Origin: Sphingomonadales bacterium
GTDB taxonomy: Bacteria; Pseudomonadota; Alphaproteobacteria; Sphingomonadales; Sphingomonadaceae
Assembly (NCBI GenBank): GCA_017302775.1
Contig: JAFLDC010000028.1
Location: 1-13,712, forward strand
DNA: 13,712 nucleotides
Direction of reading: 5' to 3'
Shown here in pieces: positions 1 to 5,587 of this stretch. Every line of letters begins with the position of its first letter. Positions within the stretch are counted from its first letter, which is position 1. A model generated the notes under the pieces. That model was not told where the DNA came from. It ran no database searches and saw only the letters and a list, made by a program, of their open reading frames with translations. The translations under genes were made by a program, and so were the position numbers.

Positions 1-776
1 GCGCCGCCGCCGACATGTTCGACGCCCTCATCGCCACCATGATCGACACCAGGCTCGAACCCGATCTTGAAGACCTGTGCTGGTCGCTCGTCAACCTCTT
101 CCACCGCGCCGAGTTCCGCATCCAGCGCGAGCTCGACGACAACGAAGACGCCCAGAAGCGCAGCCAGCGCGAGCAGGATGGCTCCGAGGTAAAATCGGTC
201 GAGCTTGAACGGCAGATCCGGGAAGGCATCGGCCTAATCGAACGCCGCAACGCCATGGAATTCATACGCGAAGCCGCCGCCGACCAGTTCGAGGCGCATT
301 TTCGCAAGGCCTGGACGCCCCGCACCGGATCACTGGTCAACCACCGCACCCTGACCGCAGCCATGATCGACAGCCGCGACTTCCTGGCCGCCAAGCGCCG
401 TTCGGAAACCGAACCCATGCTGCCGGCCGGCACGCGCATCGCGTTCACATCCGGCCCCGCCTACCAGGATCACAACCGCATCTGGGCTGCGCTCGACAAG
501 GTTCTCGCCAAATATCCCGACATGGTTCTGTTCCACGGCGGCAACCCGACCGGCGGCGAACATATCGCCTCGCTGTGGGCACGCGCACGCAAGATCACCC
601 ACGTCCCGTTCCGGCCCGACTGGGAGCGGTTCAGGAAGGCCGCACCGTTCCGCCGCAACGATCAGATGCTCGAAGTGCTGCCCAAGGCCGTGGTCGCCTG
701 TCCCGGCAATGGGATCAATGCCAACCTCGTCGACAAGGCCCGCAAGATGGGGATCTCAGTTTGGGCGATCGAATGA
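1..776 (+). CDS. DUF2493 domain protein (SLOG superfamily), 5' end cut by window
   Basis: The frame is open to the left edge (Ala-Ala-Ala-Asp precede the first Met at 15), and homologues I recall carry roughly 40-50 more N-terminal residues, so the true start lies outside the window. Counting from the Met at 15 there are 253 residues. The N-terminal half is helical and charged. The DUF2493 domain runs from about residue 138 to the end: a beta-strand (RIAFTSG) starts the Rossmann-like fold, HGGNPTGGEHIA (174-185) is the glycine-rich ligand loop, and PGNGI (230-234) is the second nucleotide-binding loop typical of SLOG/YpsA-like folds. Such proteins are thought to bind nucleotides or nucleic acid, but the role of this family in conjugative elements is unknown. 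It is common in the accessory backbone of alphaproteobacterial ICEs, near DUF736 and regulator genes. The family call is firm; the function is not. Confidence 0.85.
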   Translation, partial: AAADMFDALIATMIDTRLEPDLEDLCWSLVNLFHRAEFRIQRELDDNEDAQKRSQREQDGSEVKSVELERQIREGIGLIERRNAMEFIREAAADQFEAHFRKAWTPRTGSLVNHRTLTAAMIDSRDFLAAKRRSETEPMLPAGTRIAFTSGPAYQDHNRIWAALDKVLAKYPDMVLFHGGNPTGGEHIASLWARARKITHVPFRPDWERFRKAAPFRRNDQMLEVLPKAVVACPGNGINANLVDKARKMGISVWAIE

Positions 777-1174
777 TGTGTTTGCGCCCCTTTTCTCAAT
801 CGCCCACACGCGAAATTGAAACGCTTTCAGCGGACGTGCCACCGGCATGGGAAATCGCCACCTATGCGGCAGACTTGTCGAATACTGCGGACACGCGCGC
901 ACGGCATCATTGTGTAAGGTACCCCACATGGCGCGGTCTTCTCGCGCTAATCTTTGGCTCCAGGCCGCGGTGTTCCCGCTACTCAAACAACGCTTCCCAC
1001 CCGAAAGGCCACGCGGTGAGCCTCCAAGACGATGGCCAAGAGCGGACTGCCCGGACACGACAACATAGCGGAAATTCAGTTACGGCGAGACCCTTCCCAC
1101 GCGCGTTCACGGCCTAACAAAGCCCATTGGTTCCAACCAGCGTCGCGCCGACAATGATACCGGTCCAGTCGAGA
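777..1174. other. Gene-free junction between DUF2493 gene and mer-like cassette
   Basis: About 400 bases with no frame I can link to a family on either strand. The frames present have arginine/proline-rich, shadow-like composition. I saw no transposase remnant, no tRNA and no clear terminal inverted repeat. Composition is less GC-rich and less codon-structured than the flanking genes. The region probably marks the left boundary of the inserted metal-response cassette, but no precise junction can be drawn from sequence alone. Confidence 0.5.
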
Positions 1175-1399
1175 CTAGGAACAGCAGGATGGTTTGGCAC
1201 CAGTGGCGCGCGCCTCTTGAATGGGCGGGCAAGGAACATCTGCGTAGGAACAAAACACACAGCAATCACCAGCAAGTGGTCGCAACAATGCGCCACACTC
1301 CTTGCAGTCATAAAAGAAGCGGCAAGCGTTCGTCGGCATTGTTTCCGTCGTCCGCCCGCCACATTGCGGGCAGGTTAGTGTTGATTGGAGTTCCGTCAT
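1175..1399 (-). CDS. GDCCVxC domain cysteine-rich small protein
   Basis: A 74-residue protein with the signature GDCCVFC at residues 44-50, followed by CPPIQ. Further cysteines are C10/C13 and C32/C35 (two CxxC knuckles), C26, C57 and a terminal C72-C73 pair. The family is known as GDCCVxC (seleno)proteins and is often found beside mer or other metal-resistance genes; some members carry selenocysteine in the motif, here all are cysteine. A thiol-rich metal-handling role (for example taking Hg(II) from the membrane transporter) is plausible but not shown. The ATG overlaps the stop of merC (ATGA), so the two are translationally coupled. A frame running further upstream is open, but it only re-reads merC in another frame. 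Likely induced with merC by MerR. Confidence 0.85.
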   Translation of the reverse strand: MTELQSTLTCPQCGGRTTETMPTNACRFFYDCKECGALLRPLAGDCCVFCSYADVPCPPIQEARATGAKPSCCS

Positions 1400-1818
1400 G
1401 CACGTATCGCTTTCAAATCCCAGATGGCGATCACGATCATCAAGCCTAGCCCCGGATAGAGAAGCCATTCTGTCGGCATTCCGTATGTCGCCATCAACAG
1501 CGCCGCAGCAAGAACGAGCAAAGGTCCTACGATGCCGAGAACCATCCGCACCCAATCCCTTCGCCGAAGTCCACCGATGACGTTCGCGGCCAAACCGATC
1601 AGGGCGAAAAGCGGAAGCACGTAGCGGATCGAACTGCTTTCATACTGACCGAGAAACCCAAGTCCGAGCGCCGAAGCGAGGCTGGCTAGGGCGGGGAAGC
1701 AAGCGACGCAGCTCATTGCTGCAAATATTGCTCCCAATGTGCCGCCACCGCTCGCAATGCTGGTCACAAGCCCTTGAGGCGCAGGCGCGTCGAGTTGTGT
1801 GGAAAAATCGTCGGTCAA
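1396..1818 (-). CDS. merC: MerC-family mercury transport membrane protein
   Basis: With a TTG start at 1818 the product has 140 residues. This start is chosen because GGAG lies 7 bases upstream and because the Met at 1875 would place the start inside the promoter. Four hydrophobic segments lie at about residues 26-52, 64-83, 93-112 and 117-134. The first contains CVAC (C37, C40) followed by FPALASL, the hallmark Hg(II)-binding pair of MerC, and GLGFLGQYE follows as in known MerC proteins. MerC moves Hg(II) across the inner membrane to cytoplasmic thiols, normally for MerA. It is divergent from merR and overlaps the GDCCVxC gene. No merT, merP or merA is seen in this window, which is odd because uptake without reduction would by itself sensitise the cell. 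Confidence 0.88.
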   Translation of the reverse strand: MTDDFSTQLDAPAPQGLVTSIASGGGTLGAIFAAMSCVACFPALASLASALGLGFLGQYESSSIRYVLPLFALIGLAANVIGGLRRRDWVRMVLGIVGPLLVLAAALLMATYGMPTEWLLYPGLGLMIVIAIWDLKAIRA

Positions 1819-1844
1819 TCCCTGTCTCCAGAATGATTCGTCCC

Positions 1845-1875
1845 TACATGCCCCCTGTAGTGAATACAGGATCAA
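1845..1875 (-). promoter_or_regulatory. MerR-type operator/promoter for merC
   Basis: Read on the minus strand, a -35 TTGATC (1875-1870) and a -10-like CATGTA (1850-1845) are separated by exactly 19 bases. That long spacer is characteristic of promoters activated by MerR-family proteins. A dyad CCTGTA-N5-TACAGG (1854-1870) fills the spacer, which is where MerR binds and untwists DNA. The element lies between the divergent merR and merC starts. The -10 match is weak. The metal that triggers it is inferred from the neighbouring genes. Confidence 0.75.
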
Positions 1876-1886
1876 GGAAAATCGAC

Positions 1887-2309
1887 ATGGCAGCCAGAGG
1901 CATCACTCGCGGCGACCTGGCCAGGCGCACGGGTGTGAACGCGGAGACGATCCGATATTACGAGCGGATCGGCGTCCTTGCCGCTCCGCAGCGAACTGAC
2001 GGGGGACACCGTGTCTACGATCAGAACCATGTCCGTGCTCTCAGCTTCATTCGCCGGGCCAGAGGGCTAGGCTTCAGACCCGACGAGGTGCGAGCCATTG
2101 TCGAGCTAGGAGGACCGGGCAAGGCGACTTGCGGCGAAGTGCGGGAGATTGCGTCGCACCATCTCGAGCACGTTCGCGCCAAGATTGTAGATTTGGTCGA
2201 AATCGAGCGCCTGCTCGCGACGACCATCGGGCGCTGCTCCGGCAGACCAGACGCCGAATGCGCAGTCATCGATATGATCGAACAGCCGGAAGTCGCTCAA
2301 ACCAACTAA
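1887..2309 (+). CDS. merR: MerR-family Hg(II)-responsive transcriptional regulator
   Basis: A 140-residue protein. The ATG at 1887 is chosen because AAGGA lies 6-10 bases upstream and the N-terminus (ARGITRGDLARRTGV) fits the family; an open frame further upstream overlaps the promoter. The winged helix-turn-helix is at about residues 5-73 (ETIRYYERIGVL, GHRVY), followed by the dimerising coiled coil. Cysteines C82, C117 and C125 correspond to the three Hg ligands of MerR from Tn501 (82, 117, 126); the metal-binding loop is one residue shorter. In the absence of metal it would repress, and with Hg(II) activate, the divergent merC promoter. A zinc or cadmium sensor is a less likely alternative given the three-cysteine pattern and the merC neighbour. 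Confidence 0.9.
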   Translation: MAARGITRGDLARRTGVNAETIRYYERIGVLAAPQRTDGGHRVYDQNHVRALSFIRRARGLGFRPDEVRAIVELGGPGKATCGEVREIASHHLEHVRAKIVDLVEIERLLATTIGRCSGRPDAECAVIDMIEQPEVAQTN

Positions 2310-2682
2310 GCAAGGCGCACAAGCCAGCTGAACGGAAGCCGACCTTTGGAAAGTCCGAGTGACAATACCTACGTCGGTTTTGTCAGCAATTCCTGTCGAT
2401 CCTCGGCAATTTCCGAAAGCAGCAGCTTCTTGGTTATCGGTGCTCAAACCCGATCGAACAGCTAGCGAGCCAAATCGAGCCATACTTTGTTCTGGCAACC
2501 ACCCCGCTCTTTGAGGCCAATCCGTTGGCCGACCCCAAGCCTCCTTCAATCAACCCGTGAAGGGTCCGCTACGCTGCGCGTGCGGCCACTCCGTCTGCGC
2601 CTCGTGGTGATTGCGGCTTTGTGCCGTCTGTCCGGGGCCTGTCGAGCGGGGATGGTCCCTGCTCCGAGACAGGAGCTCGAAC
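2310..2682. other. Gene-free stretch right of merR
   Basis: About 370 bases without a supportable gene. The short frames on both strands have arginine-rich, shadow-like composition. The last ~100 bases (from about 2560) regain the high GC of the ICE backbone and end in the AGGAG site of the next gene, so the right boundary of the mer cassette probably lies between 2310 and about 2560. No transposase, direct repeat or inverted end was recognised. Confidence 0.45.
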
Positions 2683-2847
2683 ATGTCACTCAAGATCGCA
2701 CAGCGTCACGCCTGGAGCCTCGCCCGCACCCTGATGGTCTGCGTCACCCTGTTCCACGCCGGTAACGGCTACGCCGCCGTCCCGACCTCAGAATTCGATG
2801 GCGATGCCGACAGCATCGTTCACGAATATGACCCGTTCAATCCCTGA
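2683..2847 (+). CDS. Small exported peptide, unknown function
   Basis: A 54-residue ORF starting at ATG 2683, with AGGAG (2671-2675) 7 bases upstream. Residues 1-32 look like a Sec signal peptide: basic start (SLKIAQRHAWSLAR), hydrophobic core (TLMVCVTLFHA) and an Ala-Ala end at 31-32, a likely cleavage site. What remains is an acidic peptide of about 22 residues (VPTSEFDGDADSIVHEYDPF and two more) with six Asp/Glu. No family is recognised. It lies 144 bases before a small membrane protein gene on the same strand and may share its transcript. The signal peptide and good ribosome site support a real gene. C20 is in the hydrophobic core without a lipobox, so a lipoprotein is unlikely. Confidence 0.6.
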   Translation: MSLKIAQRHAWSLARTLMVCVTLFHAGNGYAAVPTSEFDGDADSIVHEYDPFNP

Positions 2848-2991
2848 ACGCGCCAAATCGCGCCGCGCGCAGTGGCCGGATGCCCATCGGGTATTCCAGC
2901 CGATGCGCATTTCTGCTATGGATTTCCTGCACATTGCGCTGCGGTGGAGGTGGAGAGCGCGTCCCTTGCCCTTGGCTTCAAGGAGGACGCC

Positions 2992-3396
2992 ATGCTGATC
3001 GGCTTTGCCCTGATAATCGTCGCAGTGTTCCTGTGCTGCGCGCTCCTGTTCCGCCTTTCGATCTACGCCCTGCCGCTGTTCGTGGCCTTTCTCGCGGGTT
3101 CCACCACCTACCGGAGTGGCAGCGGCATTGTCGCTGCTCTTGCCACCGCAGCCATTGCTGCGATCGTCCTGCTTGCAGTCGCGCAATTGGCGCTGGCGTT
3201 CGCCAAGTCCGGCACGATGCGCGCTGCGATCGGTGTTGCCTTTGCTGCACCGGCAGCGGGTGCGGGGTATCACGCCGTCCACGGCATCGCAGCGGCGACC
3301 ATGCCGACGAGCGAATGGCAGTTTGTCGTCTCGCTTCTCGGCGCTGCAATTGTCGCTGCGGCATCCTGGGCACAGTGGAGCCGCGTTCGCATCTAG
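2992..3396 (+). CDS. Small multi-pass membrane protein, unknown function
   Basis: A 134-residue protein starting at ATG 2992, chosen because a perfect AGGAGG (2981-2986) lies 5 bases upstream; the longer open frame has poor N-terminal composition. About four hydrophobic segments are visible, roughly residues 3-35 (probably a hairpin of two), 45-72, 77-96 and 110-127. Loops are short, and the C-terminus is basic (WAQWSRVRI). I do not recognise a domain. Proteins of this kind occur among the unassigned conserved genes of sphingomonad and rhizobial ICEs. It follows the exported peptide gene and precedes a strong palindromic hairpin that could end the transcript. A role in the envelope during transfer is possible but unsupported. 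Confidence 0.7.
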   Translation: MLIGFALIIVAVFLCCALLFRLSIYALPLFVAFLAGSTTYRSGSGIVAALATAAIAAIVLLAVAQLALAFAKSGTMRAAIGVAFAAPAAGAGYHAVHGIAAATMPTSEWQFVVSLLGAAIVAAASWAQWSRVRI

Positions 3397-3411
3397 CTTC
3401 GTCATTCTTCA

Positions 3412-3441
3412 AGCCCCGCCCGGCAGGTGCCGGGCTGGGCT
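3412..3441. terminator. Palindromic hairpin after membrane protein gene
   Basis: Arms AGCCC-C-GCCCGGCA and TGCCGGGC-T-GGGCT form a 14-position stem with one mismatch (C3417/T3436) and a GG loop, 15 bases after the stop. No T-run follows, so it is not a textbook intrinsic terminator; it may act as a transcript-end structure. It is nearly the reverse complement of the hairpin at 4336-4365. Confidence 0.6.
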
Positions 3442-4004
3442 GACACGGTCAGTTCAACCGTTAGGGGCAGGCGTTGCGATCTGTGGCGGGGACAGCCTTC
3501 CTCGTTCCGGCTGTGTTGGGTCTGGTCGGCGCCCGGGTCCGAGCGCGACCGAGGATTCACGGCCAGTGTGTGGGTGGGTCGGCGAGCAAATTGCGCCGGT
3601 CGCGGTCAGAGCCGTGACAGTGCATCACCGTTGTCGAAGCCAGAGGTTGCGGTGACAATCTGCTTGCGCACCGTGTGACGATACTCCCAGTTCGCAGCTT
3701 GGTCTGGCAAGTCCGGAAAGTACCATGGCTCCCGGTCAAGTGTGACCCGAGCCCGTTGCCGCCTCTTCAATGGCTTTGGTTGGCAGGGGATGGCTTCGCC
3801 GCTTGATCCCTTGCTGCAACGCGGTCTGCGCCGACTTTCGTCCCCTGGGCGTGCCGCCCATTCCTCGCGAGGCAAGAAAGCCGTCTGGCCGCAGTCCTCC
3901 ACTCGCGTTCCGGCCCTGCGGGTGCAGCGGGCACAAGCCCCTGCCTTCAACCAGCCATCGAGGCCGCGATGGGCGCGGGTTCGACCAACTTGAAGGAAAT
4001 CATC
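3442..4004. other. Long leader region upstream of DUF736 gene
   Basis: More than 560 bases without a plus-strand gene. The stretch from about 3770 to 4004 is GC-rich and has the feel of constrained non-coding sequence: many short self-complementary pieces, for example CCGCG-ATGGG-CGCGG at 3964-3978, enclosed by TCGA (3958-3961) and TCGA (3981-3984), directly before the AAGGAA ribosome site (3993-3998). A structured 5' leader controlling DUF736 translation is one reading. One minus-strand frame (3606-3770) may be a small gene and is listed separately. No promoter was clear. Confidence 0.45.
3606..3770 (-). CDS. Possible small protein antisense to DUF736 leader
   Basis: A minus-strand frame whose last ~43 residues look like genuine protein: REPWYFPDLPDQAANWEYRH, then a TVRKQIV helix, then GFDNGDALSRL before a TGA. 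Balanced composition and two tryptophans in a patterned context set it apart from the arginine-rich shadows around it. The only in-frame start found is TTG at 3770, which would give 54 residues but lacks a ribosome site. It may be a small gene with an unusual start or the 3' remnant of a longer one. No family is assigned. Confidence 0.3.
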   Translation of the reverse strand: MKRRQRARVTLDREPWYFPDLPDQAANWEYRHTVRKQIVTATSGFDNGDALSRL

Positions 4005-4325
4005 ATGGCCAACATCGGAACTTTCACCAAGACCGGCAACGAATACAAGGGCGAGATCGTCACCATGTCGGTGCAGCAGAAGAACGTCCGCATCGTCCCC
4101 GAAGCCAGCGACAACGAAAACGCACCGTCGCACCGGGTCTTCGTCGGCCGCGCGGAAATCGGCGCCGCCTGGACCAAGACCTCGAACGAAGGCCGCGACT
4201 ATCTCTCGGTCAAGCTCGACGATCCCAGCTTCACCGCCCCGATCTTCGCCAACCTCTTCGACGACGAAGACGGCAAGAGCTACAACCTGATCTGGTCGCG
4301 CGCGCGCCGCACCAACGGCGACTGA
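4005..4325 (+). CDS. DUF736 family protein (first copy)
   Basis: A 106-residue protein starting at ATG 4005 with AAGGAA (3993-3998) 6 bases upstream; an in-frame ATG at 3969 would add 12 residues but sits in the loop of a hairpin. The family signature is complete: N-terminal MANIGTFTKTGNEYKGEIVT, then AAWTK, DYLSVKLDDPSFTAPIFANL and YNLIWSR near the end. DUF736 proteins are small and predicted to be beta-rich; they are very common in alphaproteobacterial plasmids and ICEs but have no assigned activity. This copy stands alone, with a long leader before it and a perfect palindrome 10 bases after the stop. A diverged paralogue is at 8588-8917. Confidence 0.92.
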   Translation: MANIGTFTKTGNEYKGEIVTMSVQQKNVRIVPEASDNENAPSHRVFVGRAEIGAAWTKTSNEGRDYLSVKLDDPSFTAPIFANLFDDEDGKSYNLIWSRARRTNGD

Positions 4326-4335
4326 CCGAAAAGCC

Positions 4336-4365
4336 AGCCCCGCCCGGCACCTGCCGGGCGGGGCT
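4336..4365. terminator. Perfect 14-bp palindromic hairpin after DUF736
   Basis: AGCCCCGCCCGGCA and TGCCGGGCGGGGCT form a perfect 14-bp stem with a CC loop, 10 bases after the DUF736 stop and 21 bases from the stop of the convergent XRE gene. Only TT follows on the plus strand. It probably separates the two convergent genes. Its reverse complement matches 3412-3442 at 30 of 31 positions. Confidence 0.7.
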
Positions 4366-4385
4366 TCGGCATGTTCAAGACTTTG

Positions 4386-4604
4386 CTAGGTTGGGTCGGG
4401 CTTTCGCAGGAGTTCGCTGGCCTCAATGCTCAGCTCGCGAGCGAGCTTTTCGATCACATCGATGGTCGCTGAATACTGGCAGCGCTCGAGGCTGCTGACG
4501 TAGGTCCGATCGATATTGGCGCGGTGGGCAAGCTCTTCCTGCGACAGCCCCCTAGCCGAACGGTGTCGTTTCAAATTCTCAGCCAGGACCTCGCGCAGCG
4601 TCAT
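4386..4604 (-). CDS. XRE/Cro-type repressor, QseC-like
   Basis: A 72-residue protein from ATG 4604; a TTG at 4613 would add three residues, and neither start has a good ribosome site. It is almost entirely one HTH_3 domain: LREVLAENLKRHRSARGLSQ, EELAHRANIDRTYVSSLERC (the helix-turn-helix), then the helix DVIEKLARELSIEASELL. It is divergent from a DUF2285 antiactivator gene, the arrangement of qseC and qseM in ICEMlSymR7A, where QseC binds the shared intergenic region and controls both genes. Here that region has a palindrome GAGTATACTC over the likely promoter. Function as the circuit's repressor is inferred from family and gene order; the HTH domain itself is unmistakable. Confidence 0.85.
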   Translation of the reverse strand: MTLREVLAENLKRHRSARGLSQEELAHRANIDRTYVSSLERCQYSATIDVIEKLARELSIEASELLRKPDPT

Positions 4605-4622
4605 CGCGCGCAATGGCCATCA

Positions 4623-4651
4623 TTGCAGAGTATTTAACCACGGAGTATACT
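4623..4651 (+). promoter_or_regulatory. Promoter for QseM-like gene
   Basis: TTGCAG (4623-4628) and TATACT (4646-4651) are separated by 17 bases, a good sigma-70 match. The -10 lies within the GAGTATACTC palindrome, so repressor binding there would block the polymerase. The predicted leader to the ATG at 4835 is about 175 bases. Confidence 0.6.
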
Positions 4652-4652
4652 C
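4628..4652. promoter_or_regulatory. Candidate operator of the XRE repressor
   Basis: A perfect 10-bp palindrome GAGTATACTC (4643-4652) is preceded by a half-site GAGTAT (4628-4633) 15 bases upstream. A third occurrence, GAGTATAC, is at 5107-5114. Such repeated palindromes between divergent repressor and target genes are typical of Cro/CI-type operators. Binding by this particular XRE protein is inferred from position. Confidence 0.6.
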
Positions 4653-4834
4653 ATCGGACTTGAGCGGGAGGCCTTTGCGAATACATAATTCAGTAGAATC
4701 AGCGGCTTGGCGCTTATCCGCTGAACGGTACCTCGCTCTACTAGGAATGGCACAATCTCATTCCACACCGTGTCGGAGAGAATATCTGCTATGAGCTGCG
4801 CCATGCAAATCGAGTCGGAACGAAGGCTCGGCCC

Positions 4835-5101
4835 ATGACGATACCGCCATTCGAAGACCGCGCGCCTGCCGATGATCGCATCACGGCTTATGACGAACGC
4901 CATTTTGTCACGTATTTACGGATACTTGATGCAGACGGGGAAGGTGCCGACTGGCGCGAGGTGGCCAGTATCGTCTTCGGCCTGGATGTCACCATCGAGC
5001 CTGATCGCGCACGCCTGGTGCATGACAGCCATCTAGATCGGGCGCGTTGGATTACCGAACAGGGATACCATCATCTGTTTGATAAATCGCGAGAACGTTG
5101 A
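4835..5101 (+). CDS. DUF2285 small protein, QseM-like antiactivator
   Basis: An 88-residue protein starting at ATG 4835 with GAAGG (4822-4826) 8 bases upstream. It consists of one DUF2285 domain: RITAYDERHFVTYLRILDA, then GADWREVASIVFGLD, ARLVHDSHLDRARWITEQGY and HHLF. In ICEMlSymR7A the small DUF2285 protein QseM binds and inhibits both TraR and the activator FseA. The FseA-like C-terminal domain downstream also belongs to DUF2285, consistent with direct domain pairing. It is divergent from the XRE gene and upstream of the frameshifted activator. It would act in the cytoplasm as a brake on excision; the target here is inferred. No TraR is visible in the window. Confidence 0.82.
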   Translation: MTIPPFEDRAPADDRITAYDERHFVTYLRILDADGEGADWREVASIVFGLDVTIEPDRARLVHDSHLDRARWITEQGYHHLFDKSRER

Positions 5102-5106
5102 TTTTC

Positions 5107-5114
5107 GAGTATAC
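5107..5114. promoter_or_regulatory. Extra GAGTATAC operator-like site before the activator ORF
   Basis: The 8-bp core of the palindrome at 4643-4652 recurs 5 bases after the QseM-like stop and about 145 bases before the FseA-like start. If bound by the XRE repressor, it would extend repression to the activator. A single 8-mer can occur by chance, so confidence is modest. Confidence 0.35.
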
Positions 5115-5172
5115 AATGCGGATGAGCCCCTAGTCCCCGCACCCGTTTTACTACAGGCAACAGCACAATCTC

Positions 5173-5194
5173 CCGCAAACTTTGTCACTTGCGG
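5173..5194. repeat. Inverted repeat CCGCAA-N10-TTGCGG
   Basis: A 22-bp inverted repeat with 6-bp arms (5173-5178, 5189-5194), located 64 bases before the activator start. The spacing suits a dimeric regulator site or a small hairpin in the leader. It does not resemble the classic tra box closely, since the centre is not palindromic. No protein is assigned. Confidence 0.4.
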
Positions 5195-5257
5195 CTTATC
5201 CTTACCGAACAAAGACTTGATGCTTGGCCTTCTCGCCTGTGCATTGCAGGGGTCTTT

Positions 5258-5587
5258 ATGTCCGGTGGTTCGTCTTGGCGGTCACCATCGACCGCAGATC
5301 AGTATCGACATCATGACTATGCGGATTTCGCGCAGGAATTTCTGAATCGTAATGCCGACTATCGCCAAGACCATGCTGATGCATTGGCGCGCATCGCTGA
5401 GTACCCGCAGACCGAACAAGAAGAACAGGAGGGCCTGTCCCGGCGTTGGGGCTTGAGCTTTCCCCTCGGATCCGATGGCAAACCCACGAGAGAACCCAGC
5501 GCTTTGGTCGCCGGACGCCGCGCCAGATGTCGTGATCCTCGAGGCCGCCGATACCGAGTGCGCAATACCGCTTCCGTCCAGCGCTGA
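5258..5587 (+). CDS. DUF6499 ORF: N-terminal part of FseA-like activator (zero-frame product)
   Basis: Read without shifting this gives 109 residues, starting at ATG 5258 with AGGGG (5248-5252) 5 bases upstream. Residues 7-40 (WRSPSTADQYRHHDYADFAQ, EFLNRNADYRQDHA) are a DUF6499 domain, the msi172 part of FseA in ICEMlSymR7A. Residues 63-68 are RWGLSF. After F68 the zero-frame protein turns arginine-rich and low in sense (GRRARCRDPRGRRYRVR), as expected of an unused frame. Slipping +1 at F68 (TTT C, 5459-5462) joins it to the DUF2285 frame and gives a 257-residue fusion, bases 5258-5461 plus 5463-6032. The fusion is taken as the active form. A sequencing indel is the alternative, but the offset lies exactly at the motif where FseA shifts. 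Confidence 0.82.
   Translation: MSGGSSWRSPSTADQYRHHDYADFAQEFLNRNADYRQDHADALARIAEYPQTEQEEQEGLSRRWGLSFPLGSDGKPTREPSALVAGRRARCRDPRGRRYRVRNTASVQR
5456..5465 (+). promoter_or_regulatory. +1 programmed ribosomal frameshift site (TTT C)
   Basis: Codons AGC TTT CCC follow those for RWGL. Slippage of the Phe tRNA from TTT (5459-5461) to TTC (5460-5462) puts the ribosome in the DUF2285 frame, continuing P-S-D-P-M-A-N. The same UUU-to-UUC slip within a conserved motif was demonstrated by mass spectrometry and mutation for FseA of ICEMlSymR7A. Frames differ by exactly +1 here (5258 versus 5475). Confidence 0.8.

Noticed and set aside
763..794. GGGCG...CGCCC followed by TTTT at the DUF2493 stop as a terminator.
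   Set aside because: Only a 5-bp stem with a loop of 17; too weak to claim.
756..1117. Several ORFs of 70-180 codons on both strands to the right of the DUF2493 gene.
   Set aside because: Arginine/proline/serine-rich, no ribosome sites, no motif; they overlap the DUF2493 gene or the gene-free junction and look like shadows.
1114..1174. Hydrophobic tail LDWTGIIVGATLVGTNGLC on the minus strand, like the end of a membrane protein.
   Set aside because: Only 19 residues, in a frame that overlaps the GDCCVxC gene; no upstream part, so not supportable as a gene or remnant.
5079..5345. 88-codon ORF overlapping the end of the QseM-like gene.
   Set aside because: Overlaps a well-supported gene at one end and the DUF6499 start at the other; no motif.
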